From contig NC_056755.1 in NCBI RefSeq assembly GCF_018687715.1, positions 40,791,501-40,855,500 on the forward strand: 64,000 nucleotides of DNA. The letters are read 5' to 3'. The notes below the pieces were generated by a model. It did not search any database, had not been told where the DNA came from, and worked only from the letters and a program-made list of their open reading frames with translations. The translations under genes were made by a program, and so were the position numbers. Positions within the stretch are counted from its first letter, which is position 1; the number at the start of each line of letters is the position of its first letter. The DNA comes from Carya illinoinensis (lineage: Eukaryota > Streptophyta > Magnoliopsida > Fagales > Juglandaceae). Positions 22,386-32,769 of this stretch are shown one piece after another.

Positions 22386-22569
22386 CAAAGGGGGAGAAGT
22401 TTTAGACTAGAACATTAACATTGTTTAAATTGCTAAACTTGTTATATATGCTTGGAATTATATTTATACTTTTGCTTGAAAAACTAACGCCTATTTTCAG
22501 GGGGAGCTTAAGTATTAATACAGGTTTCAAATTCTATCAAGTATTTGTCATCATCAAAAAGGGGGAGAT
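22386..22569 (+). other. Polypurine tract plus two upstream copies
   Basis: AAAAAGGGGGAGAT (22556-22569) directly precedes the 3' LTR and is the expected second-strand primer. CAAAGGGGGAGA (22386-22397) and CAGGGGGAGCTT (22498-22509) repeat the same core upstream. Multiple GGGGGAG tracts are a known trait of SIRE-lineage copia elements. Confidence 0.8.
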
Positions 22570-23966
22570 TGTTGAACCCAAGGTTTTAAGTTTCATGTGA
22601 TTATAAATCTACACATGAATTTTGATGATAACAAATGAATTCAAAGAATAAAGGAGTTTCAAGCTCAAGTTGTCCACACAATGGAGTCAAGCACATCAAA
22701 GAACCAAGTATGAGCAAGAAGGAAACAAGTTCACATTAAAGTCATAGAGTAATGTTGTAAATCTCTTAAAATTTGAAATTAGGATTAATACTCAAAATTA
22801 ATATTTTATCATAAAGCATTAAAATACATTTTTCACATGTGCATGAATATTTTTGAAAATTAAATTTGAAAATTTTGAAAGATGATTGATTGTCATCTTT
22901 TACATGTGCATGCCTTGATTAAAGGGTTAAATTTTGAAAATATTAAAGATGATTGATTGTCATCTTTCACATGTACATGTTTTATTTGAATATTTTCAAA
23001 AGTGATTGATGCTTTTTTAGACTTATACAAAAGGTAGATGATTTTGTTTGAAAAATTTGAAAAGTAAAGTGTGCTCCTTTTATCATATACAAAAAGTAAA
23101 AGATTAGGTTTGAATTTTTTGAAAAGGAAAGTGTGCTCCTTTTGTCATATGCAAAAAGTAAAAGATTAGGTATGAATTTTTTGAAAAGGAAAGTGTGCTC
23201 CTTTTGTCATATGCCAAAAGTAAAATATTAGGTTTGATTTTTTTGAAAAAGTGAATGATGTTGTCTTTGACAATTGAAAAAGAAGAACCTTTTATTTGAA
23301 TTTTTTGAAAAAGTGAATGATGTTGTTTTTGACATGTGAATCTTTTTTAATTTGAATATGAAGTCTCATATGCCTATAAATAGATCATTTGAGAGCTTCA
23401 CATTTACAGCACCAAAAGCATACAACATTCATTCAAAACTTTCATTCTCTCTTCTCTAAGCGTTGAACCTTAATCTTTGTTCATTTTGAAAGATATAATT
23501 TGCGTTATATTGTTCTTATTTCACTCATTGATGAATGTTTTCTGATAACCTACCCACTATCAGCTCTTGTATCAGAAAAAGGGTGTGTATAACCCTTGTG
23601 CGTGTAGAAAGTATTCTACACGGGGAATAGTTGAATCACCACGTGTAATATGATTGCAAGTGTAGAAGGTGTTTTACACGGATCCTTTGTAGCGGTGTTG
23701 TTCAAAGGTGTAATAGGTTTCTATCTCCACCTGAAAGAGGTTAAATAGTGAATTTGGGAATTCTCAAGGGGTAGCTTGAGGCGAGGACGTAGGCAGTGGG
23801 GTCGAACCTCGTTAACATACTGAGTTTGCTTCTCCCTTACCCTTACTCTTTATATTTATTGTTATTTCATATTTTGTTTATATTTTATATTATATATTTT
23901 ATTTATAATTATTATTTTTTTAATACAACTCAATTCACCCCCCTTGTGTTAGTCATCTTGGCAACA
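22570..23966 (+). repeat. Copia 3' LTR
   Basis: It starts TGTTGAACCC and ends GGCAACA. It is near-identical to the 5' LTR along its whole length, including the 62-bp repeats and the TATA box at 23375-23382. It retains the canonical TG...CA ends. Confidence 0.92.
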
Positions 23967-24052
23967 AGAGCAATATATCCATGAATCGCGCATGATATAT
24001 CTTAACTAATTGTTTATCCTAGTTAGCTAAGACACTCTCTCTATGTTTTCCC

Positions 24053-24655
24053 TAGGGATGACAATATGTTACAAGACCCGTTAACCCAACACGAACACGA
24101 CACAATAATGGCGGGTTAGAGTTTAGTCTTAACGGGTTCGAGTCAAAACAGGTTGACCCGTTAAGACACGATTTGTTAACGGGTCAACCCGTTTTGACCC
24201 GTTATGACATGTTAAGAAAGTTAAAGTTACAATTATACCCTTCTACCTAAAAGTAAAATTGTTAGAATTTTAATTTCGATATTTTTATTATTTAGATTGT
24301 AATTTTAGACTTGTAGTTAGTTTTATAATTTTTATAGATATTGTGATTTTAATATTTATAGAAAATTATGTTTAATTTAATCAAGTCAAATTGGTTAATT
24401 TCAGACATATTTAACCCATTTACATAAACAGTTTGAAACGGGTCATATTGTTTCGTGTCAACTTATTTAATAATATTCACTAATGGGTCAAAACGGGTTG
24501 ACACGAAACGACACATTATGTTAACGGGTTGGATTAGGGTTTGAGATTTTGACACGATAAGCTTAACGGGTCGGGTTAGGGTTTATCTATATAGCATAAT
24601 ATACATGCTTTGACACGACACGAACATGACCCGTTAACACGATTTGACACCCTTA
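24053..24655. mobile_element. hAT-like non-autonomous transposon 4 (603 bp), perfect 8-bp duplication
   Basis: GTTTTCCC flanks the element perfectly at 24045-24052 and 24656-24663. Termini are TAGGGATGACAA and, inverted, TAAGGGTGTCAA (9 of 12 identical). Both subterminal regions are crowded with ACGGGTC/GACCCGT and GACACGA words, many as close inverted pairs (GGGTCAACCCGTTTTGACCCG at about 24180). The centre is AT-rich. It has no coding capacity and must have been moved by a transposase supplied elsewhere. Confidence 0.88.
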
Positions 24656-24684
24656 GTTTTCCCTCCTTTTTCTGGGGGTATCAT

Positions 24685-24701
24685 CATACATACATACATG
24701 C

Positions 24702-24738
<37 letters not shown>
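24685..24738. repeat. (CATA)n/(TA)n microsatellite
   Basis: Tandem CATA units pass directly into a run of TA units, about 54 bp in all. Confidence 0.9.
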
Positions 24739-25067
24739 TATTACCATTAACAAACATGGAAGAAGATATAAAACAAAGTGATCAATCAGATTAATCCAAT
24801 AGAAGATTAGAAGTCATGCATTAGACTCGGAAAGCAGGTTTGATTGCAATTCCTTGCCTAAGACGTACAAATTATACACATGACATGCAACAATCCCTTA
24901 ATTTTAAGCAAATGGTTTGCAATATTCATGTTTCCAAACATCAGAATACATATAGATCAAGAAAAGGATAAGATCTTCGGATAGAGAGATTGAAAATGAT
25001 GGGGGAAGGGTTGCTCGACATCCTCTCATGCAGTCGCCTCCGTCTGTCCAGCCATCATTCTAGCAAC

Positions 25068-25454
25068 CTGCAATCCAATACAACTCGTCGATCCAATGAG
25101 CCAATTTCTTCCCAGCGTATATACACATGATTCAAAGAAATATTATGTATGTTGAAGGCTAGCTTGTCTATATATTTGAATATCACCATAGTTCAAGAGA
25201 ATAACTAAATTATCTATATTATTCTAAATAAAAAGTAGTTTTGTACTTATAGATGCTATATATATATGTAGTACTTAAAAAGAACAAGAAAAACAAGAGT
25301 ACCATTTTTGTTAAAGAAATTGGTTGGTTCAGATTGTTGTTTAATTAACGCTTTGTTTTTATGAATATAGCAATATAAGATCATGAAGCAGAAATAAATA
25401 TTTTGCCTCCTTATAAGTAACTCATGATCATCAGGTAGCTCCTTATGATTAAAC
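25068..25454 (-). other. Possible 3'-UTR intron of the HyPRP gene
   Basis: On the - strand, 57 bp past the HyPRP stop codon, there is a strong donor CTGCAG|GTTTAATC (25455/25454). A strong acceptor TTGGATTGCAG|GTTGC follows (25068/25067). The downstream exon would hold a short tail, a candidate last exon ending at about 24950. It could also be unrelated sequence, as only the splice motifs support it. Confidence 0.35.
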
Positions 25455-25511
25455 CTGCAGAAAAATCTTAGGAATTATGGTTTGGAGATAAGTGCGGCAC
25501 CTAACTCATTT

Positions 25512-26174
25512 CTACAGAGGGCAGGTGTATCCAGAAGGGGTTGTCTTCCCACAAACTGCAAGGAGCTGAAGAGCAAGTGGAACAAACATATTAAGGTTGA
25601 GACGCTTGAGCTTGAGAGTGGTGCACATGCAAACCGCAGCCTCAGTCTCCATAAGTCCTTGCAGAACCGGGCAGCACTCGTTAACCACCGGGTCCCCAAG
25701 CCCATTGGGCACCATACCACCAAGAAGATCCACACAATTACCCAGTTTCATCGTGTCAATGGGGCATGTTTCCTTCCCTGGTGGTGGCGGCGGCGGTGTA
25801 ACTGGAGGGGGCGTCACAGGTGGTTTGACAATGGGAGGGAGAATCACGGGTGGTATGACAATGGGAATCACGGGTGGTATGACAATGGGAGGGAGAATCC
25901 CGGGTGGTATGACAATGGGAGGGAGAATCCCGGGTGGTATGACTGTCGGAGGAGGGGTCGCCGGTGGCAGCTTGATTGGGGGTGGGCGTATTGGAGGCTT
26001 TACCATGGGTGGACTGGTATGCTTTGGTGGGGCCGGTATTGGAGGCTTTACCATGGGTGGACTGGTATGCTTTGGTGGGGCCGTACCACAGAATGCACAG
26101 CCAACTATAGGGGTGGCTGAGAAGATGAAGAGAATGCAAATGAGAAAGAGAGCATAGGCATTAGAGGATTCCAT
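25512..26174 (-). CDS. Hybrid proline-rich protein (HyPRP) with 8-cysteine domain
   Basis: A secreted cell-wall or plasma-membrane protein of the 8CM (non-specific lipid-transfer-like) family, 220 residues, in one exon. Residues 1-26 are a signal peptide (hydrophobic ALFLICILFIFSATPIVG, ending near GCAFC). Residues about 33-132 are a proline-rich domain with two copies of PPKHTSPPMVKPPI and then runs of PPGILPPIVIPP. Residues about 137-219 hold the eight-cysteine motif in the order C, C, CC, CXC, C, C (KETC, GNC, ECCP, VCMC, AVC, YTC). The context LGNCVDLLGG fits 36-kDa/PRP-like HyPRPs. Such proteins are associated with cell-wall structure and stress responses. The start is the first Met, followed at once by the signal peptide. 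No frame damage was seen. Confidence 0.9.
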   Translation of the reverse strand: MESSNAYALFLICILFIFSATPIVGCAFCGTAPPKHTSPPMVKPPIPAPPKHTSPPMVKPPIRPPPIKLPPATPPPTVIPPGILPPIVIPPGILPPIVIPPVIPIVIPPVILPPIVKPPVTPPPVTPPPPPPGKETCPIDTMKLGNCVDLLGGMVPNGLGDPVVNECCPVLQGLMETEAAVCMCTTLKLKRLNLNMFVPLALQLLAVCGKTTPSGYTCPL

Positions 26175-26265
26175 CTTTTTGGGTGTCTCTCTTTCTGAAC
26201 AAAGAGAGAAATAGCTAAGAATATAAGAGTACTAGTGGTGAAGTCTTTGCACTAGGGAAGAGGGT

Positions 26266-26275
26266 GTTATATAGG
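26266..26275 (-). promoter_or_regulatory. TATA box of HyPRP gene
   Basis: CCTATATAAC on the - strand lies about 95 bp upstream of the HyPRP ATG. This would place the start of transcription near 26240 and give a leader of about 65 bp with a CT-rich end. Confidence 0.65.
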
Positions 26276-26279
26276 AATC

Positions 26280-28366
26280 GTGAAGACATACAGCAAGACG
26301 CCAAGCAAGGACGCCAAAAAGCAGAACACGTGAACATGGGGCTCTAAATCTAATAAGCTCAAAAGGCAAATGACAAACTTTGCTAGTTGGCAATAAAGTA
26401 ACGTTTATATGTTAGTGTCCTATTATTTGTTTTCCTCAATTCCTTATGGAATGTGCGCATAAGAACATCTTAATTTAATTAAATATCCCTCTCTACTCCC
26501 ACACTACAACATATTTGCCTATTTCCTACGAGTTTTTTTTTTTTTTCCCAAAATCTATGCTGGTGACAACTACTTAACTAATGCCACAAACAATGTCATA
26601 GGAAAAAAAAAAAAAAAATCGGACTTTTTGCTGCAAGATCACCTTTGACGAGAAAAAATTTGTCAGTAAGAACAATTAATTCTGGCGGCGACAAAAAGTA
26701 TGTTTTGGCCACATATACCAAATGACAGAAAGAGAACATTTTTGAAATTATGTTTGAGAAATTTGAATAAATTAATGTTTTTAGAAAATAATTTTTGTAT
26801 TATAGTTTGCAAAAGTGAATAAGTTGAAAAGTTATTGGAATATAGTGATGTTAATTTTTAATAGTAGTTTTTATTTTGGTATTATAAGAGTTGTTTTGAT
26901 ATTTGTACGTATTTGGGTAATAATTTAATAAAAAGTTGAAATGATTATTTTTTAAAGATTTGAAGATATTTTATTTGAGAATTTAAAATTAAAAAAAAAA
27001 CATTAAAAGTTTTGAAAAAATCCATAACCAAACAAGCCGTATAACTTGCTTTCTGTGAATAGCTAAGCTCGGAATCAATGAAGCTATAAATTACGTACGT
27101 ACGTACCTAAGTTAAATTATTTATATGGGTTGGAGATGGTGATTATTATATGAGATCACATCAATATCTGAAGATGATCATTTTACGGCCTCCACCTAGT
27201 GATAATAAATTATTGGTACGTATGTAATAATTATAGGTGTTTGTTTTAAAGAGGCAATTTCTTAATTTGATCATCATTTGTACTCATGATAGCTTATGCA
27301 TATTCTTTTGTGAAAGCACCCTGCATATTAGTCCCTGGGATCAACATTCCCAGCTCATGTTTTACCATAATTATACCCACAATAAGATCGACTAGCCAGA
27401 AGCAAAAATATGCATGCTAAAAGGAATCAGGGACTCTAAAATTCCCTGATATATGGTATTACTCATATTTCCAAACTAAACGAGACGCCAAATATGGAGA
27501 TATATAGAGAGTCATGCATGTGTTTTATGCATGAAATCCAACATGCATCATGTTCACGTTCTTAACTTGCAATATGAAGCAGTACTAGTAATACAGCTAC
27601 GCAAGCTCATGCATGCATGTGCAATAACGGTGGGCCGGCTAGCTAGCTGGCTGGCTAGCTACTACTCTTCACTTCATGGTACTAAACAATAAGAAAGCTA
27701 ATTCAGTGGTCACATGCCACTTAAACTTTTTAGTACCCGGTCCGCATGAGGGACAAATAATTAAGCCAGGAACAATTAATTCCTTTGTGCCGCGGGTGTG
27801 GGGGCATTCTTGTTCTTCTTCACAGCCTGGCTAGCTGAGGGCCGCCTGGCCCTCCCTCGAAGATATGAGAATTTGCGTCGTGATAGTGATCAAATGGATA
27901 TCATCATCTTCTACGCAATGATCATCATCCGATTAGTGTTATTTCTCAATCATGTTTATGAATATGCGTGCTTTACTTTTTGGTCTTATTTGAAATTAAA
28001 ACTTTTTAAGTTCTTATATGCATTTATGGGTGTAAGTGTGAGAGAAATAAAAACATAATTTATACATCAATTTTTCTTTGCTTGAAATCCTCAAATTCAG
28101 ATAACAACTTAAGGAGATCTTAATCATTCAATCAGCGCGCGCGTACCCTCAATTCCACGTTTGTTGCATAAAAGACAGAGAAAGGGCTGCTCCACGTATG
28201 AACTGGCGGTTTTCTTGTCAGCATATGGTAATACTGTCTCTATATAAAATAACAAAAAGAAGATGAGGGAGCTGATCAGTGATCTTGAGCTTATCAAGTG
28301 GGGCTCGATCAGTTTCCGTCCAGCCATGAAATTCAAGGCTCTCAATACGTCTCTCCCTGCATGAAA
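26280..28366. other. Intergenic DNA between HyPRP and CACTA A
   Basis: No gene was recognised. 26740-27050 is very AT-rich with TTGAAAAG/TTTTGA words and resembles a worn MITE, but ends could not be set. GTACGTACGTAC lies at about 27095 and a GCTAGCTAGCTGGC cluster at about 27637. The open stretch at 27798-28058 has no recognisable features. Confidence 0.45.
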
Positions 28367-28539
28367 TCTCACTACAACAGAATGGCCTTTTCCCGACGAC
28401 CTAAAATCGTTGGCAAAAACATAAAAATCCCCGCTATATCCATATACCAGGGATTATTAAATTGCTGCCACTTCGCCGCTACTATTCTTCCACTTTATAT
28501 ATAGCACTGCGAAATAAAAAAATCGCCGTGAAATGATCC

Positions 28540-29470
28540 ATATTTGACAGCGATTTTTGAATCGCTGCTATAGAGTTTCAAAACCGTAAACTGATATTCC
28601 AGCGATTAAAAAATCGCTGCGATATTATTTGGTAGCGATTTTCTAATCGCTGCCATACCGAGTCCCAATTTCAAAATGATATAGCAGCAATAAGAAAATC
28701 GCTGTCATATCATTTGGCAGCGCTTTTGTAATCGCTGCTAAATCAGTTTCGATTTAAAAACCATATGGCAGCGACTCAAAAATTGTTGCTATATTATTTC
28801 GCAGGGGTTTCTTAATCGCTGCCATATCCAGTCCTGGTTTCAAAATGATATAGCAGCGATACAAAAATCGCTGTGATATTATTTGGCAGCGCTTCTGTAA
28901 TCGCTGCCAAATCGATTCACATTTTCATAAGCGTATGGCAGCAACTCAAAAATCGCTGCCATATGATGTCCCTGTTTGAAAATCATATGGCAGTGACCAA
29001 AAAATTGCTGCTATATTATTTGGCAGCGGTTTTTTAATCGCTGCCAAATAGGTTTATTGTTTTAAAAACTATATGGCAGCGATACATAAATCGCTGCCAT
29101 ATAATTTAGTAGCGATTGTGTAATCGCTGCCATATACCTTGCCATTAAGAAAATGATATCGCAGCGACTATAGTAATCGCTGGCTAATGATATGGCGGCA
29201 TTTCTTAATTGCTGCCATATCACATCCCTGGTTTGCTATCCATATGGCAGCGATACCTAAATCGTTGCAATATGATTTGGCAGCGATTTACGTATCGCTG
29301 CCAAATCATGGACTGTTTCACCGGTATATGCTAGCGATATAAAAATCGCTGCCATATGATTTTGCAGATTAACTAATTGCTGCAATATAGCTTGCCACCT
29401 CTTTTCAAGTACGGGAAACGTTGTGATTAAATAGTTTTTTAAAACTATTGACGACGATTAAAAAATCGCT
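28540..29470. repeat. Tandem array of paired hairpins at left end of CACTA A (about 84-bp period)
   Basis: About eleven degenerate units follow each other. A typical unit has one inverted pair, GGCAGCGATA...AATCGCTGCC, an ATATNATTT spacer, a second pair, GGCAGCGATT...TAATCGCTGCC, and about 20 bp of variable spacer. Starts of successive units at about 28682, 28767, 28848, 28986, 29071, 29155 and 29240 are mostly 81-85 bp apart. Stems are 8-10 bp with loops of 5-8 nt. The matching motif recurs only sparsely at the right end (about 43418-43450). Confidence 0.9.
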
Positions 29471-29479
29471 GGAAAAATC

Positions 29480-30434
29480 TGAAAATCGAATTTTATATAA
29501 CCTAGTAACCCAATATTCTTAATGGGTTACTACGTCTCATTTATACTTTCTCCATTCATCCAAATGCACCTGATAGACATGACCATTTAATCCATGCGTC
29601 AACAAAAATATCATTAACCATTTCTCTTCAATTCAAAAATTTCAAATTTGCGTCAAATGAATACCAACAATCATATAATATCTTTTTACATTGGGTGGTG
29701 CATTATACAAATCATATCTATTACAAACTGAGCTACTAATTATATAAAAGATAAATATCACTAGTATAAGTTATTTGAGGACTCTACTCTCACTAAAACC
29801 AACAGCTACCAAGTCAAAATCTCATATTAGTTCAGGACTTTTCACCAACAGTCCCATCCACAGTTCTACTTGATCACTTTTACAGAGAAAGGTGGTGAAC
29901 ACGAACATCTCCCACAACTGTCAGCCCAATCGGTGGTTGGTCATATCACCCCGCCAATACCCGATCCTGATCTTTTGCTTGGAATCTTAACAGTAGAGTC
30001 AATAGATGCCTAATTTAAGAGTGAAAATGAAACAACCCATGTAATGAGTTATTTTACAATGACATGAAATAGGAAAAGTTATTTTTTTCCCTAAAAAGAT
30101 GATCAACAAAGATGTGGAAATCATGGAAACTAACATATTGCATGTAGTCGAACACATGTACAGTCATCATTGGTTGAGCATCGCAAAAACTCAGATATAA
30201 GAAAATAAGACAATTATCAACCTTCTACCTTTATACTAGTCAAACCCTCATTCAACACCTTTGAGACCCATCCAAAGCTAACAACTCCCCTTGACCAAAC
30301 TATCACTTTCTGTCTCTCAAATATCATTCCTTTCTTTGCATTACATGTTTATCTATTAGAACTGGTCCCTTTTTTGACTTTCTTCCTTAATGGCTCAAGT
30401 TAGTATAAGCATTAGCATTATGTCTATTATGGTC

Positions 30435-30468
<34 letters not shown>

Positions 30469-32400
30469 ATGTTATTATGATAATTAATATTATAATTATT
30501 ATGATCATCATTAATGGTATTATTATTTGTTAAAATGGGTGTTTGATGAAAACTAAATATTGACCAATATTTTTAGCAATTAGGTCAATTCGTTTCACTT
30601 TACATGCATTTGCATATTGTGATAATTTGCTAGCTAGATCCTGATGTGAGTGCAGAGAAGATTATTGTCGTGTACATTTTGAGTTAGAACTCACAATATG
30701 TGAGTCCATCCTGCACTCTGATTTCAAACTTGTGCTGCACTTTTTCCTTTCACAAACGATTAGTGTCAGATTTTTTCCTATTGGTGTACTCATATAGTAG
30801 TGTATATATATTATATTTACATTTATTTGGACTGTTGCGTATGGCATTCTTAGTACACATATGAGTTTAAATAACTTCCATGGGAACACAGATTTGGATA
30901 GTAGTATCTGTGGAAAAACAAGATAACACACAAGATGCATGTAGGAAAATTTGATGTAAATGACCAAGCCCCCCTTATGGAATATAAGCAGTTGGACTAT
31001 ACCTGAGGATTTGTCATCGATGGATAGATATGTCCAGCCCCCCTGATGCAAGTAAAAGCACCTTTGAAATAAACCTTATCACCTGAAAATAACATGAGAT
31101 ATCCACAAGCTATCATAAATTGACAACACCATTTGTTTTTGGAATTTTTTTGCAAAACTACGCGCCACTTAGTTTATGTGTATATAAACTAAGTTTGCTT
31201 TGTAACGAGCAGTGTTCCAGTATTAATCATAGTTGCACAAGGTAAATATACTACGTCATGGCATGCTGTTGAAAGTGTATTAAGTCTTGCAGAGATGAGA
31301 TTTATTTGTTGTTAATGGTGAGACTAATAAGTGACTAATATTCAGTACATATATAAGTGTACTTTGGGGGATTCATGACTCTGGACAGAAAGTTGCAAAA
31401 AAGTCATTCAGATAGAGAGTGCCCTTCATGCCATCCTATAATACCCAGTTTGAGGAAGAATCTCGGCCAAATCTGTTGAAACAAGACTCAATTTAATTCA
31501 GCAAAATGTTGATTCAATTTGTTAACTCACTCAAGGGCAGAATTGTTGAGTCCATACATGAGCATGGACCATGAGGGTTGTCACAATAACCCTGATTGTG
31601 TCCTGCTTAGGCAAACAATTAGGACAAATTATTCCATAAATATTTAATTAATTGAACTTTGTCCAATGACCAAGCTGTTTTGGACTTCACGATATATTTA
31701 ATCTAAACTGTGGGCAAAACACAGGCATTATATCTAACTAATTAAGCTGGATTTCAATGAGGATGATGGAAACCGAATATGCGAAGGCAATAGCTCCAAG
31801 AGCAGTAAACTCCTCCACATCTTCTGTGTAGCAGTGAGGATTCCGGCATGTGTGAATGTCCCTATACTAATACCTAGTAGACTTCCTTTGAAACTCCCAT
31901 TTTTTGCCATTTAAAGATTAGCGGTGTTTCATACATATGTTAGTTCTCTATTAGACGCTATATAATTACCAGTTTAATTTGAGTAACGATTATTCATATG
32001 CATTTTTATACCTGCTACTTTGCCTATGCCAAGACCAAGACCAACTCATGGGGTATGTGAATTAATGACATAACTCATAGCTACTATAGAGAGCCACCAC
32101 TGAGGATCAAAGTCCGGAATGCATGAGAGAATATCACCCCTCATCTGATTGTTTTAAGAAGTACCCATTACTGGACATGTGACACGGATCTTTCCCACCA
32201 CTTTTGTGGAAACAGCAGAGTCGGAAATTTGACTTGAAGACATTGATTCCAATTTTTATTTCCAATTCCCGTCTGGTGAAGTTTGTGTTGAATCGTTGAT
32301 GACGGACAATACAAGAGGCGTAAGAGGAAATCCCTGTATACCATTTGTGGGAAAGCTGGCCTATGGGAGGTTGCTGTCAAACCCAGCTTTAACATATAAA
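29480..32400. other. CACTA A interior, left part
   Basis: No clear gene. An (ATT)n-like repeat spans 30437-30530. On the - strand a short exon-like piece at 31075-30994 has a good acceptor (TTATTTTCAG) and donor (CCTCAG|GTATAG) and reads GDKVYFKGAFTCIRG. I do not recognise the protein. It could be a captured host exon. Confidence 0.4.
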
Positions 32401-32419
32401 TATTTGATGATCCAGTGTT

Positions 32420-32769
32420 CTCTTGTGGCACATCAACAAAGGTGCCGCATGCATGTCATCCAACATCTGCTGCATGTCATCTTCGGGTATAACCTCATTT
32501 GAGATATCATCGTCACTGACGTACAATGTTGTATCCTCCTCCCCATGAAATATCCATTGTGTGTAAGTTGGATTGATCCATTTCATGAACAAATGGGTTT
32601 CCACCTCAAATATAGGTAGCCACAGATTGTTAAGGCATGTACGACATGGACACCGAATGCGATCCCGTCCACTTGCATGAATTTGTGCTTGTGTGAGGAA
32701 ATTTTTAACCCCTTCGACATATGCAGGTGATAATAGTCTATCGGGATCATTCATCCAACTTTTGCCTAT
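32420..32769 (-). pseudogene. CACTA transposase (TNPD) N-terminal exon, Transpos_assoc domain
   Basis: After an acceptor TTTTTTTAG the frame reads IGKSWMNDPDRLLSPAYVEG, then GRDRIRCPCRTCLNN with the conserved CPC..C zinc-like pattern, then WINPTYTQWIFHGEE, and an acidic DMQQMLDDMH segment. This is the N-terminal Transpos_assoc module (PF13963 as I recall it) of plant CACTA TNPD transposases. The main transposase domain that should follow is absent: the frame ends at 32389 without it. The element is therefore a deletion derivative. Transcription would run right to left across the element. Confidence 0.8.

Larger units (their letters stand above)
14713..23966 (+). mobile_element. Ty1/copia LTR retrotransposon, SIRE-like, 9254 bp
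   Basis: Two LTRs (14713-16107 and 22570-23966) bound a primer-binding site, decayed gag and pol, a non-coding tail with antisense frames, and a polypurine tract. The gene order is protease, integrase, reverse transcriptase, RNase H, which is the copia order. The long LTRs, the long region after pol and the repeated AGGGGGAG tracts resemble the SIRE/Maximus lineage. I counted about 17 differences in the first 430 aligned LTR positions (about 4%), mostly transitions, so the insertion is not recent. The flanks GAAGC and AGAGC share only three of five bases, so the target duplication is worn or rearranged. Premature stops make it non-autonomous. Confidence 0.92.

Noticed and set aside
14708..23971. 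A clean 5-bp target duplication for the copia element
   Set aside because: The flanks GAAGC and AGAGC agree at only three of five bases, so it is not claimed.
25597..26157. Open Gly-rich frames on the + strand opposite HyPRP
   Set aside because: They mirror the Pro-rich codons of the HyPRP gene on the other strand and lack signal, domain or promoter evidence.
28540..29470. Repeat-spacer pattern that superficially resembles a CRISPR array
   Set aside because: The repeats are short palindromes with degenerate copies and variable spacing, in a plant genome and within a bounded CACTA element; there are no cas genes.
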